The notes: a model not told the origin generated them from the letters alone. A DNA stretch of 64,000 nucleotides from Hoylesella oralis ATCC 33269 (GCF_000185145.2 NZ_GL833119.1:310001-374000), one strand, 5' to 3'; positions 7,821 through 16,550 are shown, numbered from the stretch's first letter. Numbers and translations are program-made.

Positions 7821-9154
7821 GACAGTAATTGTTTTTCGGCACGCTCTACACGGTCGAAATGGAAGTCTTGAAGGATGCTTTGCATGAGTTCCGCTATGCG
7901 GTCGTTGCAGAGATTGCCTATACTTCCCTCGTGTATGTGGCGTATCTGTTTGTCGGAAACGAAACTTCCGGCCTCGATATCCATGCCCACTTTCTTGTAC
8001 GCATCGCGAAATGGCACGCCTGCAGCTACCAAACGATTGACTTCTTCTACAGAGAAAATCGGATCGTACATCCGGTTTTCGAGTATCCGGTCGTTCACTT
8101 CCATTTTATTAATGATATAGGCAGTCATTCTAAGACAGTCTTTCAGTTCGCCGAAAGCAGGCAGAAGCACCTCTTTGATAATCTGTAAATCACGGAAATA
8201 GCCCATGGGCAGATTGTTCATGATGAGCATAATTTGCTGCGGGAGGCCTTGTATTTTATTGCTTTTGGCACGTATCAGTTCGAATACATCGGGGTTTTTC
8301 TTGTGCGGCATGATGCTCGAACCCGTAGTACACTCCTTGGGCAACCGCACGAAATCGAAGTTCTGACTGTTGAACAGGCAGGCATCGAACGCCATCTTTG
8401 CCAATGTACCGGCAACAGATGCCATGGCAAACGCCACATTTCGCTCTGTCTTGCCACGCCCCATCTGCGCATAAGCTACGTTATAATCCATGGAATCGAA
8501 ACCCAAAAGGTCGGTAGTAAGCTGACGGTTCAACGGAAAAGAACTGCCATAACCGGCTGCCGAACCGAGCGGGTTGCGGTTGGTCATCCGATAAGCGGCC
8601 TGTAAAAAGAGCATATCATCGGCAAGGCTTTCTGCATAAGCGCCGAACCACAGCCCGAAGGAGCTGGGCATAGCAATCTGTAAATGGGTATATCCCGGCA
8701 TCAGAATATTTTTGTATCGGTCGCTCTTCTGCAAAAGTTCGTCGAAAAGCAGCTTTACTTCTTCCGTTATTTCGCGAAGTTCATGACGTATAAATAACTT
8801 CAAATCTACCAACACCTGATCGTTACGCGACCTTCCGCTATGGATTTTCTTGCCTACATCGCCGAGCTTACGCGTCAACATCAGCTCTATTTGAGAGTGA
8901 ACATCCTCGACTTCTTCCTCTATACTGAACTCCCCGCTCTCACAGGCATGATAGATATTCTTCAATTCTGCAAGCAACAGCTTCAGTTCTTCGGCCGAAA
9001 GCAGGCCGATAGCCTGCAACATAGTGATGTGAGCCATGGAACCTAACACATCGTAAGGTGCCAAGCAGAGGTCCATTTCGCGGTCTTTACCCACCGTGAA
9101 ACGCTCTATTTCTCTGTTTACTTCAAAGTTTTTTTCCCAAAGTTTATTAGCCAT
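7817..9154 (-). CDS. argH: Argininosuccinate lyase
   Basis: ArgH cleaves argininosuccinate to arginine and fumarate, the last step of arginine synthesis, in the cytoplasm as a homotetramer. The start is placed at the ATG of MANKLWEKNF (445 residues), because the longer open frame begins with a low-complexity stretch and MANKLW is where family similarity begins. Visible signatures are SGRSRND at 106-112 and the fumarase-superfamily loop GSSIMPHKKNPD at 278-289 with the mobile catalytic serine. Length is typical. Its stop overlaps the next lipoprotein start by four bases. No other arginine gene is in the window. Confidence 0.97.
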   Translation of the reverse strand: MANKLWEKNFEVNREIERFTVGKDREMDLCLAPYDVLGSMAHITMLQAIGLLSAEELKLLLAELKNIYHACESGEFSIEEEVEDVHSQIELMLTRKLGDVGKKIHSGRSRNDQVLVDLKLFIRHELREITEEVKLLFDELLQKSDRYKNILMPGYTHLQIAMPSSFGLWFGAYAESLADDMLFLQAAYRMTNRNPLGSAAGYGSSFPLNRQLTTDLLGFDSMDYNVAYAQMGRGKTERNVAFAMASVAGTLAKMAFDACLFNSQNFDFVRLPKECTTGSSIMPHKKNPDVFELIRAKSNKIQGLPQQIMLIMNNLPMGYFRDLQIIKEVLLPAFGELKDCLRMTAYIINKMEVNDRILENRMYDPIFSVEEVNRLVAAGVPFRDAYKKVGMDIEAGSFVSDKQIRHIHEGSIGNLCNDRIAELMQSILQDFHFDRVERAEKQLLS

Positions 9155-9323
9155 ATTATTGTTTTTGGGCTCTCGCAAACCGGAGAGACGGATGATCGGC
9201 CAGACTCGTCTGCCATGAAAAAATGTAGAAAACGAAGCGTTGGCTTACGTTGAGAAATCGGTTCGTTTATTATAAAACCTTTTGATAATACTCACACCTG
9301 CCTGATTCAGGGGGCTTAGGGCG

Positions 9324-9737
9324 TTACTCGTATTGTATCGTTTGTAACGCATCGGCAATCTTTTCGATACCTTCTTGTAAGGGTTTCTGTACCATTGTCT
9401 TAATAAAAGGGTTCATATCCGCCTTGATGGTGAGCTTCATTTTGCTCGTAGACGCATCGACCGGCAGTATTTGAATCCAGAAATCGAAAGGCAAGGGGCT
9501 CTGTGCAGTCTCGAATTTAATACATTTCGGCTCTTCTCTCTCTACGATATGAAGTTTCACATCGCCCATCGGAGACTTGATGGAGATAGAATCTGCATCA
9601 AACGAAAGGTCTTTAAGTTTGTCTTCGGGTATGCGGTCTTTCACCTTATTTATATTGCTCAAATCGCTCAGCATATCGTAAACCGAATGCTGTGAATAAG
9701 GTATCTCACGAATACTGCTTTCAAATTTGCTGCTCAT
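9324..9737 (-). CDS. SRPBCC (START/Bet v1-fold) small protein
   Basis: The 137 residues have no signal peptide and follow the helix-grip pattern of polyketide cyclase/START proteins: an N-terminal strand FESSIREI, a helix VYDMLSDLSNINKV, alternating beta strands, and a long C-terminal helix FIKTMVQKPLQEGIEKIADA. Such domains bind hydrophobic ligands or act as partner proteins; the ligand here is unknown. It follows pyrE by 24 bases on the same strand and is probably cotranscribed with it, a pairing that is common in Bacteroidales. Confidence 0.85.
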   Translation of the reverse strand: MSSKFESSIREIPYSQHSVYDMLSDLSNINKVKDRIPEDKLKDLSFDADSISIKSPMGDVKLHIVEREEPKCIKFETAQSPLPFDFWIQILPVDASTSKMKLTIKADMNPFIKTMVQKPLQEGIEKIADALQTIQYE

Positions 9738-9761
9738 AATAATCGTATGTCTTTAGAATAA

Positions 9762-10394
9762 TTACCGTTTCCAATGCGAAGGATCCTCGCGCCATTCATG
9801 TAGGAGCTTCGTGTCGGTTTCTTGTATATAGCCTGTTTCCAAGGCATTTCCCACTACGTGCTCGTAATCCGTTAGGGTTATCAGTTCTACACCGGCATTC
9901 TTGAACGCTTCGGCAGCCACTGGGAAACCGTAAGTGTAGGCGGCCACCATGCCTATAACATTGCCTCCGGCCTTACGAATGGCCTCAACGGCTTTCAAAG
10001 AACTAAGACCTGTCGATATCAAATCCTCAATAACAACCACCTTGGCACCTTGTTTCATCTCGCCTTCTATCAGGTTTTCGAGCCCATGATCCTTGGGTTT
10101 CGAACGCACATAGATGAGGGGCAAGCCGAGTTCATCGGCCACCAATGCCGCCTGCGGAATACCTGCGGTAGCCACACCTGCTATGACTTCGGCGCCGATA
10201 AAGTGCTCCAATACGGCATGAGCCATGCTTATCTTGACGAAAGAACGAATATCGGGATAAGATAGAGTTTTACGATTGTCGCAGTAGAAGGGCGATTTCC
10301 AGCCCGAAGCCCATGTAAAAGGATCGTTTGGTTGGAGCTTTATCGCCTTTATCTGCAGCAACTTCGAGGCGAGTTCTTTCTTAATAGAATCCAT
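9762..10394 (-). CDS. pyrE: Orotate phosphoribosyltransferase
   Basis: PyrE makes orotidine 5'-phosphate from orotate and PRPP in pyrimidine synthesis. The 210-residue protein shows the type I PRTase PRPP loop VVVIEDLISTGLSS at 119-132, the flexible catalytic loop around KPKDHGLENLIEG (99-111), and the GVATAGIPQAA pyrophosphate loop near 73-83. Length is normal for the family. A near-canonical promoter lies just upstream, so it starts its own transcript, with the SRPBCC gene behind it. Confidence 0.97.
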   Translation of the reverse strand: MDSIKKELASKLLQIKAIKLQPNDPFTWASGWKSPFYCDNRKTLSYPDIRSFVKISMAHAVLEHFIGAEVIAGVATAGIPQAALVADELGLPLIYVRSKPKDHGLENLIEGEMKQGAKVVVIEDLISTGLSSLKAVEAIRKAGGNVIGMVAAYTYGFPVAAEAFKNAGVELITLTDYEHVVGNALETGYIQETDTKLLHEWREDPSHWKR

Positions 10395-10425
10395 AGGAAT
10401 AGGGTTTAAAATAATTACTTGCCTG

Positions 10426-10456
10426 CAAAGTTACGCTAATTCCCGTATATAGCAAG
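10426..10456 (-). promoter_or_regulatory. Promoter of pyrE
   Basis: On the minus strand CTTG (10453-10456) stands 19 bases before TAACTTTG (10426-10433). This differs from the Bacteroidetes consensus by one base in the upstream box. The distance to the pyrE ATG is about 30 bases. Confidence 0.6.
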
Positions 10457-10489
10457 CACTACATGGGCAATTTTATTGTTTATTATCAC

Positions 10490-11185
10490 TCATGTTTTAG
10501 AGTAACCGAGTGATAATACGCTAATTCTAACGCCGCCCGACTTCATCAATTCCTTACCACAAGCGCAGACGGTTGCACCGGTCGTCACCACATCATCTAC
10601 AATCAACAGGTGTTTATCTCGGATAGTATCGGCATCGCACAGACTGAATGCGCCTTCTACATTATCGGCCCGCTGCCAACGATTTTTCTGTGTTTGGCTG
10701 TCATGATAATAATTTCGGCGCAATACATGTTCGCTCAAAGGCAGCGATACGGCGCTTTGTATGCCACGGGCAATAGCCGTACTTTGGTTATACCCGCGTT
10801 GCCGCTGTCTTTTTCGTGCCAAAGGAACAGGAATAATCATGTCTATACCCTCGAAAAAGCCTTTGGGCAACAACTCTTCTGCCATGAAACAGCCGAGCCG
10901 TTCGCCTATTTCAGGGTGGTTACGGTACTTCAATTCATAAATCATCCTGCTTACCTGCGACTGTGCCTCATAGTAAAAAAGAGCGGCAGAACGTTCTATC
11001 GGCAGCCTTCCCCAGAAGAGTTGTGCCATCTCATTATCGTAGGCGTCGTCGGCAAAACCCGTGCGTGGCAACATTAGGTTGCACACCGCACAAAGCACTT
11101 GCTCGGTTTCAGCAAGCCTACACCCGCAAATCGAGCATTGTCGGGGCAATATCAAATCCAATAATCTGCCGAAGAAACTAATCAT
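10490..11185 (-). CDS. comF: ComF family phosphoribosyltransferase-like protein
   Basis: The 231-residue protein has the ComF layout: an N-terminal zinc-ribbon-like cysteine set (C17xxC20xC22 and C32xxC35), then a type I PRTase domain with the PRPP loop LLIVDDVVTTGATV near 193-206 and the RKRQRQRGYNQS segment of the family. ComF is needed for DNA uptake in Bacillus and Haemophilus, and may help single-stranded DNA processing; its chemistry is unclear. Its start overlaps recX by eight bases. The recX-comF overlap and the YifB/ComM gene elsewhere in the window are compatible with competence, but no uptake machinery is seen. Confidence 0.9.
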   Translation of the reverse strand: MISFFGRLLDLILPRQCSICGCRLAETEQVLCAVCNLMLPRTGFADDAYDNEMAQLFWGRLPIERSAALFYYEAQSQVSRMIYELKYRNHPEIGERLGCFMAEELLPKGFFEGIDMIIPVPLARKRQRQRGYNQSTAIARGIQSAVSLPLSEHVLRRNYYHDSQTQKNRWQRADNVEGAFSLCDADTIRDKHLLIVDDVVTTGATVCACGKELMKSGGVRISVLSLGYSKT

Positions 11186-11657
11186 CTTCCAATAGATCGT
11201 CGGCGCCGTCTACGCACTTTTTAATAACTGAATAGTCGAAACCGCGGCTCATGGCAAACTTGATAAGCTTCATGCTACGTTCATAATCCGTTGCCGCCTT
11301 GATGGTTTTCCACTTGCTTTTGATAAGCGGACGAAGCACGGCGATATACTCTTCGTCGGGCACTTCGTCCAAAATCGGGCCATAGACACTGCGGTCGACG
11401 CCTTTTTGCCATAGAGCTTGCTCTATTTTACGGCGCCCCCATTTGTTATACTTTATCTTATCGTTAACGAAAAATCGCGAAAAACGGGCGTCATCCACAT
11501 ACTTTCCCGCCGTCAGACGTGCCATGATCCGCGCCTGCACATCCTCTGTAAGTCCCCACTTCCGCATCTTTTCCGTCATCTCCCCGCTGCTGTGTTCCGC
11601 TCGGGCACACAGGGCGGAGAGCTTCTGCAATGCTTCTTGCTCAGTTATCTCTTTCAT
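11178..11657 (-). CDS. recX: Regulatory protein RecX
   Basis: RecX binds and inhibits RecA filaments. The 159-residue protein has the tandem three-helix repeats of the family; the first shows EALQKLSALCARAEHSSGEM and the second VDDARFSRFFVNDKIKYNKWG followed by RRKIEQALWQKGVD. Length matches the family. It lies three bases after the TlpA-like gene stop and overlaps comF, inside the prmC-tlpA-recX-comF run. Confidence 0.92.
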   Translation of the reverse strand: MKEITEQEALQKLSALCARAEHSSGEMTEKMRKWGLTEDVQARIMARLTAGKYVDDARFSRFFVNDKIKYNKWGRRKIEQALWQKGVDRSVYGPILDEVPDEEYIAVLRPLIKSKWKTIKAATDYERSMKLIKFAMSRGFDYSVIKKCVDGADDLLEDD

Positions 11658-11660
11658 TTT

Positions 11661-12788
11661 CTATTTAATCAGCCTCTTAATATATGCGTAAAACTCACTG
11701 CTTTCGCCCGTAAAAAGCTTCAATATCTTGCCATCGGGGGCAATAACAACCTTGTAAGGATAGGCCGTTACGCCATATTCAGCATCGATATTCCTGTCTC
11801 CACTGAATACTTGAAGCCACGGAAGTTGTGCATCTTTCAGCACTGCACGCCACTCCCCGTCGGTATCCTGACAATCTATACCGACAAATTCTACTCTGTC
11901 TTTGCACTTTGCATAGAGCTCCTTCATCTTCGGAAAACCTGCTATACACCACTTACACCATGAGCCCCAGAAGTCGAGAACTACGTATTTACCGCGCAGC
12001 GAAGACAATGTAAAATCGTTACCTCGGTCGTCTTTCAGTGTAAAATCGGGGGCCTCGGTGCCTTCTTTTATCTTTCCCGAAGCCTCAATAGACCGTGTTA
12101 CAACTTTTACAAATCTATTCAAGTTGTCGATATAGCCCGAAAAACGACCGTTACGCACCTCGGGTGTAAGCAGTTCTATGCCTTTCAATATGTAATGAAA
12201 ATCCAAACTGAGCAACATATCTACCGTGGCTTCCTTATCCGGATGCCGCTTCACGTATTCATAAGCAACCTTCTCGTAACGCTTATTTACCGCTTCCATC
12301 TCTTTATTTCTTTCCGTATTAAGCAGGTTTTTATCGGCACCTTCCGCCTTTAAAAGCATTTTATATCGCTTTTCAATAGCCTTTAGTTCGTCGATAAAAG
12401 GCTTTTGCACCAAAGTTTCTTGTGCCAAGTCTTTGTAAAAAGCTGTACCATCAATACTGAAATCTTCCATGGTTCCCTCGATTACAACGCTCTCATAGGG
12501 TACTATAAAGAGGTAAAAATCGCTTTTATCGCTTTGGTCTGTCTTGCTTTTAAGCATAAAATGAGCCTTTTTGGCCTCATCCAAATCGGCACAAAATGCA
12601 AACTCTCCGTTCGTAACAGGCACTTTGAGTTTAACCTCTCCGGAACGTTCTCCCTCTTTAGCCGCATAAGAAACGAGAAGAGTATCGTTGTTTAAATCGC
12701 TGAATTTTCCCCGCAAACGGAAATTATCTTCGGCAAACAACGCCGTACAATCAATAAAAAAGCAAATAAAAAAGATAAGTTTTCGCAT
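11661..12788 (-). CDS. TlpA-like thiol-disulfide oxidoreductase with DUF4369 domain
   Basis: The 375-residue protein has a signal peptide (cleavage near residue 19), an N-terminal DUF4369 beta domain (about 22-120), a helical linker, and a C-terminal TlpA-type thioredoxin domain from about 243. The active site is intact: WGSWCKWC with Cys278 and Cys281. It should act in the periplasm as a reductant or oxidoreductase, with DsbD (encoded at 18-20 kb) a plausible electron donor. It stands 11 bases downstream of prmC. It differs from the paralogue at 3953-4954, which has lost both cysteines. Confidence 0.92.
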   Translation of the reverse strand: MRKLIFFICFFIDCTALFAEDNFRLRGKFSDLNNDTLLVSYAAKEGERSGEVKLKVPVTNGEFAFCADLDEAKKAHFMLKSKTDQSDKSDFYLFIVPYESVVIEGTMEDFSIDGTAFYKDLAQETLVQKPFIDELKAIEKRYKMLLKAEGADKNLLNTERNKEMEAVNKRYEKVAYEYVKRHPDKEATVDMLLSLDFHYILKGIELLTPEVRNGRFSGYIDNLNRFVKVVTRSIEASGKIKEGTEAPDFTLKDDRGNDFTLSSLRGKYVVLDFWGSWCKWCIAGFPKMKELYAKCKDRVEFVGIDCQDTDGEWRAVLKDAQLPWLQVFSGDRNIDAEYGVTAYPYKVVIAPDGKILKLFTGESSEFYAYIKRLIK

Positions 12789-12799
12789 GATGACAGTTA

Positions 12800-13630
12800 T
12801 TAATAACGGATGGCTTTGATAAATCTTTCTTTGCCGAACATATCATGCCGGCTTTCTATTGCTGCGAAATGCTGTTCGTAAAGCATGCGCTTCACTTCGT
12901 CGGCATGTAGGGGATTGAGCTCAAAATACAACGTTCCCCCCCGTTTCAACGCCTTTGCAGCATATTCGGCTATGGCACGATAGAACAACAGAGGATCGTT
13001 GTCGGGTACGAAAAGGGCCGTATCGGGCTCGTAATCGAGCACATTCCGCGCCATCGCACCGCGTTCCCGTTCGCAGATATACGGCGGGTTGCTCACCACG
13101 ACATCCCACTTTTCCACATCTGCAGGGGGTATCAGCGCGTCTTGCCTCACTATATCGACACGGGCATGCAGTGCTTGTGCATTGCTTTCTGCTATGTGCA
13201 AAGCCTCATCGGATATATCCCAAGCCACGACGTGTGCACCGTGTATGTTCAATGCAAGTGTGACGGCGATACATCCGGAACCGCATCCAACGTCGAGAAC
13301 AGTGGCATCTTCGGGTGTTTCATGAGTTATCCAAGCACACAATTCGGCCGTCTCGGGACGGGGAATAAGTACCCCTTGCGTCACAGAAAATATGCGATTG
13401 GCAAATTCAGCACGCCCCATAACGTACTGAACCGGTTCGCCTTTCGCCAGTCTTCCTATCATTTGTTGCAGCAAAAGGGCGTTTTCTGCCCCTAATTGTG
13501 TAACTTTGCCGCAGATAACATCCGCCCACGACAGGCCGAACTGCATCTCCAACAGCATACGAACGATAGCTTTTGCTTCGTTGTTATCGTATAACGGTGT
13601 CAGTTGTTGCCATATTTCGTTGTACGTCAT
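12800..13630 (-). CDS. prmC: Peptide chain release factor N5-glutamine methyltransferase
   Basis: PrmC methylates the glutamine of the GGQ motif in release factors RF1 and RF2. The start at MTYNEIWQQL gives 276 residues, normal for the family; the longer frame upstream runs through the promoter and ribD. The N-terminal helical domain is followed by a Rossmann methyltransferase with LDVGCGSGCIAVTLA for SAM binding and the diagnostic substrate motif NPPY. It is divergent from ribD with only 33 bases between starts and leads the prmC-tlpA-recX-comF run. Confidence 0.96.
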   Translation of the reverse strand: MTYNEIWQQLTPLYDNNEAKAIVRMLLEMQFGLSWADVICGKVTQLGAENALLLQQMIGRLAKGEPVQYVMGRAEFANRIFSVTQGVLIPRPETAELCAWITHETPEDATVLDVGCGSGCIAVTLALNIHGAHVVAWDISDEALHIAESNAQALHARVDIVRQDALIPPADVEKWDVVVSNPPYICERERGAMARNVLDYEPDTALFVPDNDPLLFYRAIAEYAAKALKRGGTLYFELNPLHADEVKRMLYEQHFAAIESRHDMFGKERFIKAIRY

Positions 13631-13647
13631 AGTCTTGATTGATACTG

Positions 13648-13678
13648 CAAAAATAGCAAAAAGATGGAACAAAACAAA
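13648..13678 (-). promoter_or_regulatory. Canonical promoter of prmC, overlapping the ribD start
   Basis: On the minus strand TTTG (13675-13678) is followed after 19 bases by TATTTTTG (13648-13655). The upstream box lies inside the first codons of ribD, and the ribD start codon (13664) is in the spacer, so the two divergent genes compete for the same stretch of DNA. Confidence 0.7.
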
Positions 13679-14629
13679 ATAATATCTGCCGAAGAACAGG
13701 CTACCGAAGAGGATATACGTTATATGCGCCGGTGCATACAGCTGGCTCTGAACGGCATGCAGAATGCAAAACCCAACCCTATGGTGGGTGCCTTGCTTGC
13801 GTGCGAGGGACGTATCATCGGCGAAGGTTATCATATCCGTTTCGGCGAAGGGCATGCCGAAGTGAACTGTTTTGCCTCTGTAAAGCCCGCAGATGAGCAT
13901 CTGCTGCCGCAATCCACGCTATACGTCAGCCTCGAACCGTGCTCTCATTACGGCAAGACGCCTCCTTGTGCCGACCTCATCATACGCAACGGCGTGCGCA
14001 GAGTGGTGGTGGGATGCATCGATCCCTTTGCTCAAGTGCACGGAAGAGGCATACATAAGCTGCGCGAAGCAGGCATCGAAGTCGTTGTGGGGGTACTTGA
14101 AAGGGAGTGTTTGGCACTGAACAAGCGATTTATTACTTATAACACGCGCCTGCGCCCGTACATTATATTAAAGTGGGCACAGACATCCAACGGTTTCATC
14201 GACGATTGTTTCCATGCTCTTTCCATCTCTACACCGTTCACAAAGATGCTGTCGCACAAGCTTAGAGTCGAGAGCGACGCCATTCTCGTGGGACGTGTGA
14301 CCGACGAAAGAGAGCACCCTATGCTGAACGTTCGCCATTGGAGCGGACGAGATCCGCTGCGGATAGTGCTCGACCACCGGCAGAATATCGCCGACCTAAT
14401 GACCTCCTTGTATGAAAAGAAAGTACAATCGTTAATCGTAGAAGGCGGTGCAAAGACGCTGCAGAGCTTTCTCACAGCCGGTCTGTGGGACGAAATACGC
14501 GTAGAAACGGCACCGCTGACGGTAAAAGGCGGTACACCCGCGCCACGCATACCTACCGACATACGACTTATACGGCAGGATATATACGACGGAAACATTA
14601 TTTCTGTGTTTGTAAAAGATGAGGGATGA
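13664..14629 (+). CDS. ribD: Bifunctional riboflavin deaminase/reductase
   Basis: RibD carries out the deamination and side-chain reduction of the early pyrimidine intermediate in riboflavin synthesis. The N-terminal deaminase domain has the zinc ligands His64 (HAE) and the PCSHYGKTPPC motif with Cys93 and Cys102. The C-terminal reductase domain begins near residue 160 with LKWAQTSNGFID and shows VEGGAKTLQSF. At 321 residues it is somewhat shorter than many RibD proteins. No other rib gene and no FMN riboswitch was seen near it. It is followed by about 470 bases without a gene. Confidence 0.95.
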   Translation: MEQNKIISAEEQATEEDIRYMRRCIQLALNGMQNAKPNPMVGALLACEGRIIGEGYHIRFGEGHAEVNCFASVKPADEHLLPQSTLYVSLEPCSHYGKTPPCADLIIRNGVRRVVVGCIDPFAQVHGRGIHKLREAGIEVVVGVLERECLALNKRFITYNTRLRPYIILKWAQTSNGFIDDCFHALSISTPFTKMLSHKLRVESDAILVGRVTDEREHPMLNVRHWSGRDPLRIVLDHRQNIADLMTSLYEKKVQSLIVEGGAKTLQSFLTAGLWDEIRVETAPLTVKGGTPAPRIPTDIRLIRQDIYDGNIISVFVKDEG

Positions 14630-14770
14630 AAGATGAGGGATGAAGGTTTAATAGTTCGGCTTTGTTCTTTTGTTCCTTATCTTTTATCTTTCTTTCCAAA
14701 ATAAACCAAGTTCTTACAACCCCTCTTCTTTATCCGTATAATTACATCCCGCTACTTTTAAAGAAGAGAG

Positions 14771-14900
14771 AGCCCTCCTCTAACTCCTCCTTATAGGGGA
14801 AGAAAAAACCACTTTTCTATTTTTCAAGAGGCCGAGCACCATCTCACACCCTCCTCGAAAGCCGTGTTCTCCCCCTACAGAGGGGAGTTAAAGAGGGGCT
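14771..14900. repeat. Imperfect inverted repeat, MITE-like
   Basis: Two 34-base arms, 14771-14804 and 14867-14900, are inverted copies with 26 of 34 matches and 62 bases between them. The left arm begins AGCCCTCCTCTAACTCC, and the reverse complement of the right begins AGCCCCTCTTTAACTCC. They lie in the ribD-DUF2141 gap (14630-15100), which has no gene. Just after ribD there is also a short direct repeat, GATGAGGGATGAA, in two copies. A mobile or recurrent palindromic element is a plausible reading; no transposase is present. Confidence 0.45.
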
Positions 14901-15042
14901 AAGCACTATACCTTCCATCGCCATACACCTATTATAATACAATAAGCACGCAAACCTATTCCGCAGACACCCCTATCTGTTAAAGATTATTAATACCAAA
15001 TATTTTATTTAAATATTATATGGTTTATAAAATAAACTTATT

Positions 15043-15050
15043 TATATTTG
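15043..15050 (+). promoter_or_regulatory. -7 element before the DUF2141 gene
   Basis: TATATTTG matches TAnnTTTG and lies 50 bases before the ATG at 15101, in an AT-rich stretch. No good TTTG box is seen at 19 bases upstream, so only the -7 element is claimed. Confidence 0.45.
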
Positions 15051-15100
15051 TGTCGTGATCACATTCTAACGGAATTATTTACCTTTTAAAACAAGAGAAA

Positions 15101-15487
15101 ATGAAAAGAACAATTAACCTAAAGCTCGCGTTTATCGCCGTTACAATGCTTTTTTCGGTCACGATGATGGCCCAAAACACGGTGAAGATTATCGTTGAAA
15201 ACGTGCCGAACAGCCAAGGAAGCATTCTTGTAACCACTTCTAACAGTCACTACGCTATGACAAAAGCCGTGGAAGGTACCACGGAAGTAGAACTGAAAGA
15301 TATGCCCTTGGGCGAGTGCATGCTCTATGTAATGCACGACAGCAACGACGATAAAAGTCCGAACAACGTGAACGGACTGCCGACAGAATACGTCTGCATG
15401 CAGAAAATAAACGTAAAGAACAACAACCAAACCATTACGGCAAAACTCCAAAACATACCCGAAATAGTTGCAAACAAAAATAAATAA
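15101..15487 (+). CDS. Secreted DUF2141 protein
   Basis: The 128-residue protein has a signal peptide ending near residue 25 (MMAQ). The mature part is a beta-sandwich-like DUF2141 domain with its family features: a G-S-I-L strand, LKDMPLGECMLYVMHDSNDD, and the loop NGLPTEYV. It is periplasmic or surface-exposed; function of the family is unknown. It leads a three-gene plus-strand run with a membrane protein (56 bases later) and a winged-helix protein, ended by a hairpin terminator. Confidence 0.8.
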   Translation: MKRTINLKLAFIAVTMLFSVTMMAQNTVKIIVENVPNSQGSILVTTSNSHYAMTKAVEGTTEVELKDMPLGECMLYVMHDSNDDKSPNNVNGLPTEYVCMQKINVKNNNQTITAKLQNIPEIVANKNK

Positions 15488-15543
15488 CCCTCGGACGGGA
15501 ACGGGGTTACCGCCTCTTCCCGTCGACCTAAAAACATTACAAC

Positions 15544-16146
15544 ATGGAAAAAGAACTGACAGCCGAGCGCAGTATTGAAATCATCAGAGAGACCATAGAG
15601 AAGAGCCGCCGCGATGTAGAACGACAAGCAGGTACACCTTTAATCGTTTGGGGTAGCCTTGTGGCCTTTACAGCAGTGATTATAGGTCATTTATGGGAGC
15701 ATTGCGGCGGGCCGGTATGGAACTTCCTTTGGTTCATTATGACGGCCATTGGCTTTGCAATCAACCGGTTTATCGGCCAAAAACATGCCATTCGTCCGGT
15801 ATCGTTTGTATCGAAAGTAGTACATTGGATATGGCTTTTATTCTGCATTATAACCATTGTAATCGCTGTGCTCTTTTACATTGTTATGTTAAATCCAGAC
15901 ATCTACCGCGTGCGTTACATACCCCTAACGCCCATTATAATTATTCTTATGATGCTTTGCAGCAGCATTATGGGTTTGGTAGTGGGCAATAAACTCATTC
16001 CGGGTATGGCTTTCGGCAGCGGTATTTGTGCCGTAAACTTCTGCCTTATGTGGCCCGGAAGCCACGAAATGCTAATGCTTGCAATCGTTGCAATAGCTAC
16101 CTTGGTGATTCCGGGCGTTATTATCAATAGTAAAGCCCATTCATAA
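15544..16146 (+). CDS. Multi-pass membrane protein of unknown function
   Basis: The 200 residues begin with a charged cytoplasmic helix (ERSIEIIRETIEKSRRDVERQ) and then about six hydrophobic segments near 31-48, 55-72, 90-112, 125-145, 150-165 and 168-193. No catalytic motif is recognised. Comparable small membrane proteins stand next to winged-helix regulators in other Bacteroidetes, suggesting a regulator-target or sensor pair. It lies between the DUF2141 gene and the winged-helix gene (48 bases downstream). Confidence 0.65.
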   Translation: MEKELTAERSIEIIRETIEKSRRDVERQAGTPLIVWGSLVAFTAVIIGHLWEHCGGPVWNFLWFIMTAIGFAINRFIGQKHAIRPVSFVSKVVHWIWLLFCIITIVIAVLFYIVMLNPDIYRVRYIPLTPIIIILMMLCSSIMGLVVGNKLIPGMAFGSGICAVNFCLMWPGSHEMLMLAIVAIATLVIPGVIINSKAHS

Positions 16147-16194
16147 ACGACTGGCAGATATCCGAAGTACAGATTGTAAGAAAGAGAAACAACA

Positions 16195-16479
16195 ATGTTC
16201 AAACCATTAGATCCGTTGCTGCACAGCGAGCTACGATTGGCCGTAATGTCACTCTTAGTAAGCGTAGACGAGGCAGATTTCGTTTATATAAGGGAACAGA
16301 CCGGCGCCACGGCAGGCAACTTGAGCGTGCAGATAGACAAACTGTCGAAGGCCGGCTATATCGATGTAAAGAAAAGTTTCATCGGAAAAAAGCCGCACAC
16401 CACCTGCCTGATAACGCCGGAAGGCAGGCATGCTTTCGAAGAATACATAGAGTCGCTGAAAAGCTATATAGGATTGTAA
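16195..16479 (+). CDS. Winged-helix transcriptional regulator (HTH_34 type)
   Basis: The 94-residue protein is a single winged helix: helices HSELRLAVMSLL and VYIREQTGATAGNLSVQIDKLSKAGYI, with the wing VKKSFIGKKPHTTCLITPEGR and a C-terminal dimer helix. It fits the short MarR/ArsR-like HTH_34 group. It has no sensor domain, so an input may come from the neighbouring membrane protein. It is the last gene of the DUF2141 run; autoregulation of that run is likely but not shown. Confidence 0.85.
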   Translation: MFKPLDPLLHSELRLAVMSLLVSVDEADFVYIREQTGATAGNLSVQIDKLSKAGYIDVKKSFIGKKPHTTCLITPEGRHAFEEYIESLKSYIGL

Positions 16480-16550
16480 TTCATAGATTTACTATCTGTA
16501 GTTGCTAAATAGGCTCTCTGTCTGCCTTAGATGGGCATTCTAACAAAACA

